Assembly: GCA_018398805.1 (NCBI GenBank)
Contig: JAGFBZ010001170.1
Coordinates: 1,947,001 to 2,011,000 of the forward strand
DNA: 64,000 nt
Source of the DNA: Hirundichthys speculiger
Taxonomy: Eukaryota; Chordata; Actinopteri; Beloniformes; Exocoetidae
Direction: 5' to 3'
Numbering within the stretch: position 1 is the stretch's first letter; each line of letters opens with the position of its first letter. A program made the position numbers and the translations under genes. The notes beneath the pieces were generated by a model. The model was not told the DNA's origin and made no database searches. It was given only the letters and a program-made list of their open reading frames with translations. This document shows, one piece after another, positions 24,800-36,863 of this stretch.

Positions 24800-25190
24800 G
24801 GAAGTCAATTGACTGAAATGATGAGAATGAGATTAAGGTCTGGACTCTGTGGTGGTCTGTGCGTGATAATGATGTCTCATGCTCCCTGGACCACTCTTTC
24901 GCAATTTCAGCTGATGAATCCTGTCATTGTCATCTTGGGATACCCATGCTATCATGTAAGACAAAAAAATATCTGTGGGAAACCTTTATTCAGGGAATGA
25001 GTTAACCTGCATTTTAAGGGCAGATATCGCTACTGAACCTAGACCTGACTACCTCAAGTAACCCCCCACAGGGTTGCACAGTAGGCATTTTTCAGCCTCT
25101 GGATGAGGATACGTCTAGTCTTATCAGATCACAGGATCTCTTTCCTTTGCTCCAGAGTCCAATCTTTAAACCTTCTTTCTTTCTTTCTTT
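24800..25190 (-). pseudogene. Tc1-like transposase relic (catalytic core)
   Basis: The complement encodes scattered but clear Tc1 motifs: PTVQPCGG near 25080-25057, QDDNDRIHQLK near 24943-24910 containing the second catalytic aspartate, and PPQSPDLNLIL near 24857-24825. In active enzymes the last motif reads SPDLNPIE, so the third catalytic residue, glutamate, has been lost here. The motifs fall in different frames, and the tail of the gene is missing. It is a different Tc1 family from those at 1-660 and 59011. Confidence 0.75.
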
Positions 25191-25199
25191 GATTAAACT

Positions 25200-26605
25200 C
25201 ACTGTAAAAAAGAAAAAAATAATATAACAGAATTTGACTGTCTATTTTACAGATTTTTTTCTGTAATTTTAAAATACAATTTAATTTACAAAAATAGACT
25301 GTGATTTTACATGTCAAATGTAAAATAACATTAAATCACTGTAACTGTGAAAACACACAATATTTCTGTTCTTTTACAAAAAACCCCATTAGAAATACAT
25401 ATATTTATTGTTAAAATACGTTCACAAATATTTGTCTGTTATTTAAGGGAATAAACTGTAAAATTCAACTTTTAAAACTTTTTTTAAAAAAGGAAAAAAT
25501 CATTTAAAATTACTGAGGAATTAATAGTAAAAATTTGTAATTTTACTATAATTTCTTTGTTAATTGACTAATATTTTCATTGAAAATAACTACAATTACT
25601 CTCATTTCTAGATGGTAACATTTATTAACATTATAATAATAAATTATTATTAATTATATTTATTTTGAAAGGACATCTAAAGAGACATAGGGGAAGGGGA
25701 AAGCTTGAGAAGGTGAATAATAAAGAGTTGGACTTGAACTTAGGGCTGCTGCCTCTGCTTATGAAGCATCAGCACTACCAAGTGAGCTGCAATTAAATGC
25801 TTTCAATAAAGCATTTCTCTGATAGATATGCTGCTAGTAATCTGGCAGGTCCTTTTGGGTCGTTTCCCAGCATCCTTTGCAGCCCTGGTTGTTTAGGTGC
25901 TTATCTGTGTTTATTTGTTAGCTATTTGATTTAATGCTGCCATTTAAAGTCCGTTGCTGGTTTGACCCCCTGTTGATTCATACCCCTTACATTTAACATG
26001 TTAATTTGTGTCACCCTGAGTTAAGTTTGTCTGTGTTCGAATGAGTACCCGTAAGTTTGTATAATAAAGTGTTAAAACAAAACTTAAGCTGTGCAAAAAC
26101 AGGATGTCGACAAAATACTCAGGTGTTGCAGACCAGGCTCCACTACAATGCAAAGGCTACAGTCCTTAAAATAGTAGCATTATCTAGTGTTCAACAGTTT
26201 CTTGACACATTTTGAAAGATAAATCACATTATTTTTTGTGTCATATACTGTTATATTACATCAAACACAAATTATTATACAACTTCTTTACATAAAATAA
26301 TGTCATTGAAACCAATTAATAACAGCACATTTCTGTAAATGTAAGCATTGTTATTCATAATACAGCATTTACTTACATTTTTCTAGGTAATTTAATTGTT
26401 TTAAAATGTGAAAATGTTTCTAATTAAATATTAAAAACAAAAATAAGGCAAAATCTTGTTAAAATTACAACTACAAACTGTATTTTAACTGTGTAAAAAA
26501 CTGTATTTTTATGAGAAAGTAATTTTCTCTTATTTCACTGTATTTTTCTGGTGCCCCAGCAGCCGGAAAATTAAATTTTTTTTTACGATTTTTTTTTTTA
26601 CAGTG
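25200..26605. mobile_element. AT-rich terminal-inverted-repeat element
   Basis: The left end CACTGTAAAAAA and right end TTTTTTTACAGTG are inverted. The interior is about 75% AT and repeats small motifs such as ctgtaa, ttttac and tgtaaaa, a style known from fish non-autonomous DNA elements ending in cactgtaaaa. No target duplication is evident: the left flank comes from a Tc1 relic and (TTTC)n and the right flank from a LINE. No transposase is visible. A SINE-like sequence is nested at 25690-25800. Confidence 0.6.
25690..25800 (-). mobile_element. tRNA-derived SINE-like fragment
   Basis: The minus strand contains CAGCTCACTTGG (plus-strand 25778-25789) as an A box and AAGTTCAAGTCC (plus-strand 25730-25741) as a B box, about 36 bp apart. 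It sits as a GC-richer island within the AT-rich element at 25200-26605. Tail and target duplication could not be defined. Confidence 0.5.
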
Positions 26606-27290
26606 CTCTGTGGTCAATGGTTGGCTTGAAGCTGCACCCTGTTAATATCCCAATATCTTGCTTCCAGTTTGGTGGCCAGAGGATTCCATCTTTGCTTTTT
26701 TGCAGATGATGTCTTCAAGTTTCTTTGGAGCAGTTCACAGCCGAGTGCAAAGCGGTGGCGATGAGGATTATCACCTCCAAATCATGATTCTCAGTCAGAA
26801 AAAGGTGGAATCCCCTCTCTGAGTTGGGAGTGATGTGCTGTCTCAAATGGTAGGAGTTTAAGTATCTTGAGGTCATGTTCATGAGTCATTGAAGAATGAA
26901 ATGTGATGGTCTGTTGTGGTGAAGAGGGAGCTGAGCAAAAAAGATATGTCCCTCCCCTCATCGATAGTCAAGAACTGTGGGTAGTGACTCTGTAGGTGGG
27001 TGGACTCCCCCTCAGAACTCAGTACAGTCACTGCTCCTCCACACTGAGAGGAGCCAGCTGAGGTGGTTCCTCCTGGATGCCGCTCCTGGGAGGTGTTTTG
27101 GGCATGTCGAACTGTAAGGAGGCCCCCTGAGGTAGACCCAGGACATGCTGGAGCAATTATATCTCTCGACTGGTTTGGGAACGCCTCAGCATTCCTTCAG
27201 AAGAGCTGGAGGAGGTGGCAGGGAGGGAGGGAGGTCTGGGCCTTTTACTGAGGCTTCTAACCTGAAATTCTATATGCAGAAGTTGATGGA
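26606..27290 (+). pseudogene. LINE ORF2 C-terminal relic with FADD box
   Basis: FADDV at about 26700-26714 is a reverse transcriptase active-site motif. It is followed in shifting frames by AMRIITSKS (near 26758), VVKRELSK (near 26915), and the C-terminal region represented by 'gagaggagccagctgaggtgg', 'aggaggccccctgaggtaga' and 'ctcgactggtttgggaacgcc'. This order matches a LINE very abundant in fish whose ORF2 ends shortly after a conserved E-V-W-A motif (EVWAF at 27229-27243). Frameshifts and a deletion between the RT and C-terminal parts show it is dead. Confidence 0.75.
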
Positions 27291-30200
27291 TGGGACCTGT
27301 TCTCTTTCACTATTAAACATTTCTGAGTTCTGTTGTTGATTTTCTTTGATTAGATTTCACCAAGTATTAAAGCAGTCTCTCATCACTATCGTACAAGATT
27401 TTCTTTTAACTACATTTCCTTCTCAGAGTTGATGGTTCATTGCTTTCTTTCTAAATGTCATAATGTAATCAATTGAACAGTTTAGTTTTAATACTTTCAG
27501 CAGTCTTGTTCGTTGTTTCATTTGTTTGATGCAGACCAGTAACTTGACTGAGTTTTATATCAGATCTACTGTTGTCACTAATTCAACATGAATTTTACAT
27601 TTGAAAAAAAAAAAAAGCACACTTAAACAAGCCCAAAACACCTGGTAGTTGCTCGTTTAATGGGAAATTTCTTAAACAGGTGAAGAGGTCTTCGTAGACA
27701 TTTGGACATTTCCCTTAGTTCGTTCAATTTCCATGTCCTATTTTCCAATGTTGTCATCACTATAAGTGCCTGTGCTGTGCTGATACACTACAGTACAGTA
27801 ATCCTGTAAGCAGGGAATGCCAGTCATTCCTTGTTCTTTGCCCAGTGAAGAGCTTGGAGTCTTATCCGCTGCTTTTTCCCTTGCCAAATGTTCTGTGATA
27901 TTATTATCAGTTGCTTATTTCATTTGGAGTCTGAAACAAACATAAATAATCATATGTCAAGAGGTTGAGTTTAAATCATTCAGCGTGTGACTCAAAATTA
28001 AATTCCACAATTCAACTCAATTAAGACTTAAAAACAAAACAATTGAGTTTTTGGCATCTAGGCTCTGATCAAATTAATCCCCCTTAATTAGTCTTACATG
28101 GAGACATCAGGGGTGATGAACATAACCTCGCTCCACAGATTCAGAGCCCACCTCATGCCCAAATAGACCTGTGAACGAGTGGAGTAATAGGAATAAACCA
28201 TGCAGAGGAGTGAAAGCGAGCATGTTGAGACGCCTGCCTGAACTACCTACCAGGGGTTGCCTCATTTATCCATCTCTTTATTAAAGGGTTACATTTTCAG
28301 ATATGTAGGTGGCTGTTTACCCCTCACAGCATTATGATCAGTCTTGGTTATATACTGTGGAAGATATAACTATAGGTATTCTTTTCATCGTGAATTTATA
28401 TCACAGCTGCCCAAACACCTGGAGTAGCTCACTGCAGAGCCTGTGTTTACCCTATTTTCTTGCTTTCTGTTAAATCACCATATCAACTGACTGATCTAAT
28501 CCAAAAGGGAAGTTAGGTTTCTCAGAGATCTCACTCGCCATGTTCACTATGGCGTCCTGAGCCGAGCTATAAATCTGAATCATCCTGTGCTGTAAAACAC
28601 TCAGTCTGGTCATGAATGGAGTCAGGAATCTAACATTTCTGTCCCTGGAGTGCATCATTTGCATCAACATACTACATTCCAAAACAGCTTGGATAAATAG
28701 TCATGTTGTGAACGGGTCATTTTTCCTTTGAAAATCAAATCAGTTTTATGTCAAGCCCCTTTAAGCACATCTTCTTTCATTCTGTAGTTTGAGATAACTT
28801 GAGCATCACTGATCTTCAGGGGGGCTTCGGTCGGAGGTTTCAGAGCTAGCGCCCCGCGTGCTCTCTTGATATTTAGGGCTGGGAGCTCCCAGACTTCATC
28901 AGCAGCTCTTCTGAGAAAGTAATCACTGCGCTATCTTATTGACCGAGGGTGGTTTGAATGATAAGCATCAAACGCTGCATATTGTGTTTGTGGTTCTTTA
29001 TTTTCCTGAAGATTAATATTGGCCTACAGCAACTCCTGCTGACTCTCTGACCTCTGCTGGATTGTGTCTGGTACAAAACATCATTTGTAGGCTGACTGTG
29101 TAAGTCTGAGTATTGTATTCTTTGCTGCAGTTGTCATCTTACATAAATATTGGATAATGAAGTGTTTAGAGCCATTCATTTCAAAGTATTTAAATTGAAC
29201 TGTAAATAAACGAATGTATCAGTCGGATTTTTTTTTTTAATCTCCAAGATTGGTTTTTAGGAACTAATACATAACAGTCACACCTCCTTGTTAATCTTTG
29301 GGTATTATTTTGAACCTGCATCTGTGTGTGTGTTTACACAGCCTCTGTGTGAAACTGTGACCCCCCCCCCCCCCCAGATAGAGGTGACTTGGATGGGCGA
29401 TGTGTTTTGGGCGAGGCTGGCTGCCTGCCTGGATAAAGATGTCATTACTGGCAGATTTGGGACCACTATGCCCCCTGTGATATGGCTGGCAAACACAGTG
29501 CTTTGCTGAGCCATGCATCACACTAGCACACTCACATAAGTACTACTTGTTCAAATACTTTATCTGTTTACATTGTCTGTGTATGCCGTTATCTCTCCCT
29601 GTGATAATCTAAATCACAGCCTTGTTGTCGCTGTATGGCAACGGTCTGAAATCTGAACCTCCCCGCTTCCCGCACCGGTCTGAGGAGCAAGATGCTGAGT
29701 GTTGGGCAGGAGGGAAATTGGAAAGCAGCAAAGAAGTTTAGACAACACACCAGAGGACGGCGAGCGTGTATAGATCAGCCCAGTTTTTCCTTAACTTCTC
29801 CGTCCAGGTGAAGAGGATTCAGTGAGGAGGACGGATGGCAGAGCATAATCCTGGAGCTCACAGATAATCAACTCACACTGCTTGTCTACTCACACCCCAC
29901 ATCCAGAGTTATTGATCCTGAAGCTTTACACAAGTTTAATTTACTTTGGAGCTTCCCCTATTTCTATTTGTCCTTTCACACATGCTCTCACATGCTGTCT
30001 GTGCACTGTTCTCTGTCAGTCAGCAAAAAGGTTAAAGAATCCTCTTTGAGTGTGTTTTCTGCTTGTCAGTACTTCTGTTAGTCATCAGATTGGGGTTGTA
30101 TGTGATTGATAGGGCTTGATATGTGGGTTTTGTGTGTGTGTGGCTGCTGGTTAATGCTGGGAAAACTTTCATATTTGTCATGTTGTGTAGCTGCACTTCT

Positions 30201-30720
30201 TATCTTGCTCTGCTCTTTGAGTCATGGAGGATGTTCACAAGGCAAACACACACACTGACACACTCTTACACATACATTGGTCATTTTATAGTTGTAAGTT
30301 TTCCCACTGACATACTACAATCCCTTATTCTACCCTTGACCTTGCAGCTTAGTCTTAATCCTAAAATCCCCATCTGGTAATTATGATAACACCTGTCCAC
30401 ATCAGTAGGTCAGAGCAGTGAAATTCTCAGTTCCACCCTATATACAGGCCTCATATACGCTGACTGCCCTAAATGAGCTGCAGCACTGGTTAAGTCCGTT
30501 GTGTGTCATCCCCCACACCCCCCACCCTTGCCTAAAAAACAAACAAAAAAAGAAATGTAAATCTGCCCTTGAACAGATTTGACCATTAGGAGATGTTGTT
30601 TTGTCAACCAGTTTTGAGAAAAAGAAAGTCCATGATGGCACCAAATCATCAACAAGTAAAATTGAGCTAAAATTTAATCCAGGTTTGGAGAACTGGCATC
30701 AAAACGGAAACTGGAATTAA
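27291..30720. other. No gene seen; C15 tract at 29361-29375
   Basis: No transposon ends, exons or RNA genes could be supported in this 3.4-kb stretch. A 15-base C run lies at 29361. Together with the low repeat content this makes the block a candidate for conserved noncoding DNA. Confidence 0.35.
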
Positions 30721-30830
30721 TCCATTCATCCATCCATCCATTCATCCATCCATCCATCCACTTATACTTAGTTCTCTTCAGGTGAAAGGCAAGGATACAC
30801 CCTGGACAGGCCACCAGTCCGTTGCAGAGA
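30721..30830 (-). mobile_element. LINE-type 3' end fragment with ATCC tail
   Basis: Starts with attcatccatcc units and continues to 'aggatacaccctggacaggc' and 'caccagtccgttgcag'. This is the inverted form of the 3' end at 2731-2797 and shows that the ATCC/GGAT arrays in this genome can be seeded by retroelement tails. Confidence 0.65.
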
Positions 30831-31974
30831 AAATGCACACTTTTGTGTATAAAATAGGGTTGAATTGACAGAAAAAGTAGCAGGAATATATATTTGCTTC
30901 TGTAATTTCAATTAAAAGTTGGACTTGCCAGTGCTGTTGGGGTAAATAAAGGCCGCTATTGGAGAATAAACAGCTTCTGCATTTGAATGAATAGAAATTA
31001 TAAGCAAACAACAGTAGCTGCTCTTGCTTGTATCACCGCACTTACAAGTGGCTAAATATCACATCCTTTCATGTGAAACCTTCCTCTCCTAATGGACAGT
31101 TCTCGTAGGCAAACATAAATGCTCAGCCTATCCCCAGTAGGTGATAACAGTGATGCCGATTCACTCTGTCACCAACAGTCAAAGCTGGTTACACACGCTG
31201 CTTTTCAAACACCGCGAAAGCTGCGAACCAGTTAACAACTCAAATAACACACTTTGTATGTGTGTTTTTCAACGCACTTTTCTATTGTTTCTCCATCGTT
31301 CGGCACTGGAGGGTCTATAAAGCAAAGATGGATAAACAAATCTCCGCTGTTTGGCCTGTGGCAGTGGCTGCACACAATCCACTGAGCGAAAAAAAAAACC
31401 AAAAAGAAAGCCCACAGCCAGTCAGTATAACTGCACACACACACACACATACACACATGCACACACACACATACACCCATGCACATGCAGAGACACACAA
31501 GTCCTTGTTTATTGTCAACATTCAGTTATCACCTCTGTAATGATGGCCCTATGTTCCCCTCATCTCAGCATGGCCCACACTTGGCTTCAAAAACAACCTA
31601 TTTACTGTCTTCCAATTACAGATCTCTCCATTCAAGCACACACACACACATGCACACACACAAATACTCACAGAGACGCATGCACACAGACAGGTGAGTT
31701 GTATGCACTGAAAAGATGAGAAGATGCATAAAAAAAGAGCTTTGTGATTTTTGATCATGTTGTCATATATTTTACTTCAGTTCACTCTGGATATTTTAAA
31801 GGAAGCAAAACACAAGCACACATTTTTATCTATTGATGCTTGTTTTGGATTTTTTTTTTCTCTGTTATAACCTCCTAAATATCATTATTTACTACTTTTG
31901 ATATTATCCTCACTGGAACACCCCTTCCCTCCTCCCTCCTCCCCGCCCCCCCGCAGACGTTTTCTACACTTGTC
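30831..31974. other. No gene seen; CA microsatellites
   Basis: Two interrupted CA arrays occur, 31434-31474 and 31638-31667. The threonine/histidine-rich open frames across them are repeat artefacts. Confidence 0.5.
31434..31667. repeat. Paired interrupted (CA)n microsatellites
   Basis: Two CA blocks, 31434-31474 and 31638-31667, broken by atacac and atgcac units. They are separated by about 165 bp of non-repetitive sequence. Confidence 0.85.
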
Positions 31975-31984
31975 TGGTTTGAGG

Positions 31985-32200
31985 AAATGTTGGATCCAAA
32001 TGCAGGAGGCTGGAGCAATGAAAATGGTCCTTTTATTTACGTAAAATTGAACAAAAGGCACGGCCAAGGCAGGATATTAAAAAAAAAAAAGAAAAAAAAA
32101 AGCATTCAAAACAAGTGGGAAGAAAAAACAAGCAGAGCAACGAAGGCAGCAACATAGAGTTCAAGGCGACCAGACAAGCAGGGGAGGAATGTAAAGTTTT
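31985..32200. mobile_element. Interspersed repeat related to 9484 and 52144 copies
   Basis: The segment 'gatccaaatgcaggaggctg' followed by 'ccttttatttac', an A-rich stretch and 'ggcgaccagacaagcagggg' has the same order of signals as the other two copies in the window. Boundaries and class are unknown. Confidence 0.4.
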
Positions 32201-32757
32201 TTGATCCTAAATGGGCACTATATTTTCAGCTACGTTTCTCACCACCATATCTTTAACATCTTCACCAGATTGTTATCTTGTCATATGGACTACTGCCTGA
32301 AAATGATGTGGCTATTGTTGCGGGGGTGCAGCTCACAGTGAGTGCAGCGCCATTCACACACTCGTTTGCTGGAATAAACCAGTCGTGCTTCTACCTCTGG
32401 TTGTCTCAGAGTGCAGGCAAACTTTACAGCGGGCAGCAGTTTCCACGGCACGTACTTTCCTACACAGTTGTTTGCCATCAAGGAAGGTGCTGAAATGAAT
32501 TAGCTACACTGCTATTATTTGCTGCCACGGACTAGAGACAAACTTCACAAACACGACGTCACAAACACGAGCCACATTCAGGCGACTGAAGAGCCTGTCT
32601 GGAGATGCTTTGGGAAAACTATTCACTTTAAACTGTACACGCTGCCAAGTTTGTTTTGGTTATTGCATCTGGGAACAGAACAGCGTGTGTTCCTAAAACT
32701 TGGTGGTTTGATGGTTTTTTTTTTTTTTGAAAGAGGTGCTTCACAAGTTGATATCCC
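32201..32757. other. No gene seen
   Basis: Short overlapping open frames on both strands, none with a recognisable motif or splice context. Confidence 0.4.
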
Positions 32758-32900
32758 ACTGTGAAAGCTGCAGCTTCTGCCAGAAGGACATCGTACCCTG
32801 CTACGCCATAAACCTGCTCAAATAGCCCAAACTCTCCCAGATCCCAGTCAAGATACATTGGATGTCCTGGAGCAAGTCCAGTCCCAACACACAACACACA
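32758..32900 (+). pseudogene. Possible Tc1-like transposase fragment
   Basis: One frame reads LPDPSQDTLDVLEQVQS at about 32836-32886, which aligns with the SPDLNPIEHLWDVLE block of Tc1 transposases. Upstream 'ccctgctacgccataaacctgctca' fits the region a little N-terminal to it, with an apparent deletion. The catalytic glutamate position reads D/T rather than E. The match is short, so this is tentative. Confidence 0.4.
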
Positions 32901-35900
32901 TGTAAGTTGCGTGTGCATGGGCAAACGTGCATACCCAGGATGGTGTGTTACTGCGCGTGTGTTTCCTTCAGATGATCAGAGAACAGACTGAGCTGCTTAT
33001 TGAGATAAAAAGCCATGTTAACTTCATCTGGGGAAAACAGGAACACATATGGTTCAGAAATGCAAATACTCCCTGGGCATGTGCACGTGTGAGGGCATTG
33101 CGTACGTTAGCATCTGTTGCTGTCTGTACGTGTTTTCATATCCGAGAACTCTGTTGCATGATTTGCAGCCGGCTTTGTTTCCATGTGGTGGTTTTCATGT
33201 CTTTATAGCATCACTAACTTTGCAGAGACCCCAAACTGACATCAATAATGAATGTTGAAAAGTTGTTACAACATATCTGCTTATGTTCCTATTTTTCCTT
33301 TGTGGCAGCGGCGATAAAATATTTGTCAGCATTAATATGTCCATACGTTTGGCAGGCAATAATAATTGAATTGTTATTAGGAAATCTGGTCAGAAATTGA
33401 TAAAATGCAACTTTCTTTAAGCTGTCATCAGGAATTTTTACATGAAATAGTCTATATCTTCAGCACTGTCTAATTACCTAAAGGTTTTGTATAAAACTTC
33501 TCCACAGCACTTTAGTATGTAGCCAACTCACTCAAAAAGCAGCATGAGCCTGTTTCTAAAATGAGAGCCTCCACTGCTGCCCTCCACCCCGAAAGTGATA
33601 ATCATTTCCTTTCTGTTCCTCTATTTTTCACTTCCTCCACTTCTTGTAAAAGCCGTTCTCTTTCTTCTGTGCTCCAGATTTCACACTCCTTCCTGGTGTG
33701 GGACTCAGTAAACATGTTAAGTTGGATCACAGGCGGGATGCGGCTTCGCCCCGTGATAAAAGGTGGTTCAGGAGTTAAAAAATGACAGACGTAGAATCTC
33801 TGTCAGCGTCACCGCGACTCTGTTTGATTTATTCGGCTACGCAGATGCAGAGCGGCACAATTGGATTCAAGAGCTCCCTCCTGGAGATGTCTTGCTTTCT
33901 GCTTGTTAATGTTGACGCTGCACTCCACGGTGGGTGAGTGGTGTCTATGTACGGCTGCTGGTGATTACTGTGAAGCAGAGGGGCATTTTTGCTCTAGTGG
34001 GTTTGTGTGTTGTATTTAAACAACAGCTCTTTCCCTTTGATACCTTCCCTTTAGCCATTGATGCAATCTCTGTAAGCCTCTGTGAAAACGCAGTCCTTTC
34101 TTCTGATACAGAGCAGATAGTCCCACCTCAGAGGGAGCTCGGTGAAGGAAAGGAGGAATAATCTTACCAGCAGCACACTGCACACACCACACCATCGACT
34201 ACTGGAGACAGGGGGGGGGTGAGAGCAGGTGTGTACTTCAGAGTGTATGTGTGCGATGGGAAGGAGGGGCTACAGACAAAAAAAGGCTGTGGAACATCTG
34301 GATGGCGGTGATAGCCCTGCTCACAAGCGTTTCGAGCCAAATTAATCAAACCTGGTGGGGAGACTGTTGAGTGTTGATGTGTTTGTGTACATGGCATCTA
34401 TTAAGAGTCAGTCCACGTGCTGGACAACATAACACTGACATATAGTCGCCCAGAAATGACTGCGAAATGGAGACAGAAGAGCAGCGGAGGTATAAATTAG
34501 TGAGTTGGTGTTGGCAGGGGTGACTGCAGGAGCTCTTCTGGGTCCATAAACGGCGAGTTCACAAGATGCTCCACATGAAAGCAAGTCAAGGTCTACTCCA
34601 GAGAGAGTCGGGGTGTATTCACACTCGACAAGTTTGATTCGTTTAAGCAAGCTCTTAATGTGCTTGGCCTGATGCTGTGGTTCACTTGAGCATGTTCACA
34701 CCAACACAAGTGAACTGAGACTCAGTCTGCTCCCAGATACACCAAACCATCTGTCCAATCAGGATGTGACCTCTTGCATACGTGTTTTTGGTCCATTACA
34801 TTTTGAAAGGTTAATGTGTATGCCAAATGAATCGGTACTTTTTACGAGCAAACTAAACTACATGTATCAAACCAAACTGTGAATGCACCCTCATATCATA
34901 GATGTTAAAATTCCTGATTATTTATTCTTTTTTTTCCTTTTCTTAGATCTTAATAGACAAGGCACTTTGCAAAGACTTTACTTCAGTCAATGAGTAATCT
35001 CATTCTTCCTTTTTAGCCACAATAACATCCAGGGTTGACACAGTTCATCTGTTCATTTTTGCCCAGACTCAACTATATTCCGACTACCTGATGACTTATA
35101 ATCAAATTTTGCAGCGTCATAGTCCTCACAGGATGAGCCACTGCTGTGTCTGGATAACTGTCGGATAGGCTTTCGTGAATTTTGTGCTGATTTTGACCAG
35201 TGCTGTGGTTGTCTGAGCTGCATGTAGCCATACGTCCAGTAGGATTACACAGGCCTATTTACATTAGAGATTCTTGTATATGTTTATGCAGTGCAAAATA
35301 CAAAACTGCAGTATTTTTTAGTTGCATGCCATCCCTGTTTTTGTAGGCATTTGGAAATCTTTCTACTTTTAGGGAATCATATATCTACTGTCAGTTTAAG
35401 TAGTGAAGTATGCCAACGCTTACCACACAGATAAAGATGAGTCCTGATGACATTGGAGTTCAGCTGAGTTTCTCTTATCATGCCACAATGAGGCTCCTAT
35501 ATGTCTGTTTTAAGTGAAATAATCTCACCATTTACTGGACTCCATAAGATTTGTGGGAGCCTTTTATGTCCCACTTAAAATTAATTGTCATTCCCTACTT
35601 GAGCTTCAGTCTTTGTGTCTGGTGATTGACATTTTGGCCCATCGAGGACCGAAATATTAAAAGCAAAATCAACTGCAAAAGTTAAGTCAAAGATAGGTCG
35701 CTGTTAGTCTGTAATTGTGGAGCCCTGTGTCAGATCTCTGTGGTAGAGGAACAATGTATTTGATTACACGGACATCCTTCTCTTTTGATTTTAACGGTGT
35801 TGGGAAGCCAGCTGCACTGCACCGCTGTTACCATTTCCCAACTTGAAACAAGCGATGATGGGTCAATAAGCCGTAGCGTTCCCCTTCTTTATGCAACATT

Positions 35901-36500
35901 TAGGGATGAGCCAGTCGGTTGTCACTCGCAGGCAGCTGCCAGCAAAATAACAAACAAAACACAGCTGAGTTTGTACTTTCCTCTGATGTGACGATGAATC
36001 GAACTCTGCGTCATCCAGAATAGTTATTCCTGCGGTGCAGTGGAAGTGAAATGCTTCTTCATTGAAGAAACTGCAGAAGTTTAGAGCCGTTTGGCCTCCG
36101 CTCTCTCCCCTTCTCTTTGAAACAGCGTCTACACGCCAGCTATGAGGGAACAATACTTTTTCTCTGCAGCTGCTCTGACCTGCGTTAACGCGAGAGTGTT
36201 ATATCAGAATAGATTTTCCCCTCTTATGTTCGCGCTATCGACATGTGTATATATCATGTTAACTGCAGAGGTGCGCTGGGCCAGGGGTTTACGCTGTGTT
36301 CAACGCCGCATCAGGAGGAATAAAAAGACCATACAGGCTCCGTCTGATTCAAACGCCGCATGAGAAGCGTTTGGCTCAGAGCTCTGTGGAAAAGTTTCAT
36401 AATATTTCACCTAAAGATAATCCACTTATTAATCTCTTTGTGTTCACATTCTCTCTGTTGGCTGGTCAGAGCAGGTAGCGCTGAGAGCGGTTGAGCTAAA
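32901..36500. other. No gene seen
   Basis: No coding exon, transposon terminus or RNA gene could be supported in this 3.6-kb region. The segment 36130-36370 is somewhat CpG enriched. Confidence 0.35.
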
Positions 36501-36502
36501 TG

Positions 36503-36511
36503 AAAAAGAAA

Positions 36512-36543
<32 letters not shown>

Positions 36544-36545
36544 AA

Positions 36546-36591
<46 letters not shown>
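36503..36591. repeat. Poly(A) tract
   Basis: About 89 bp of A broken only by single g or c bases at 36508, 36531 and 36546. It lies eight bases from a pure C tract. Lysine-only frames across it are not genes. Such runs are error-prone in sequencing, so the true length is uncertain. Confidence 0.9.
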
Positions 36592-36592
<1 letters not shown>

Positions 36593-36599
36593 ACCGTAG

Positions 36600-36652
<53 letters not shown>
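36600..36652. repeat. Poly(C) tract, 53 bp
   Basis: An uninterrupted run of 53 C, with poly(G) on the other strand able to form stacked quadruplexes. Another C19 run followed by CA repeats is at 36831-36872. The proline and glycine frames here are artefacts. Confidence 0.9.
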
Positions 36653-36654
<2 letters not shown>

Positions 36655-36832
36655 ACCTCACCATGCCTCCTTCCTTCTCCTTAGCCTCCGCTGACATCTG
36701 ACGGTTTTAATGATCATGATGCTGGGAAGCTTTCCAAATGCCAAAGGCTTAATTGAGAAAAATGAAAGGGACAGAGGTGTGATTCATTCATCTAAATACA
36801 GGAACGCAGGGGGCAGAGGGGTTGCCCTGTCC

Positions 36833-36863
<31 letters not shown>

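Noticed and set aside
36501..36694. Lysine/proline and glycine/phenylalanine-rich frames
   Set aside because: Homopolymer artefacts.
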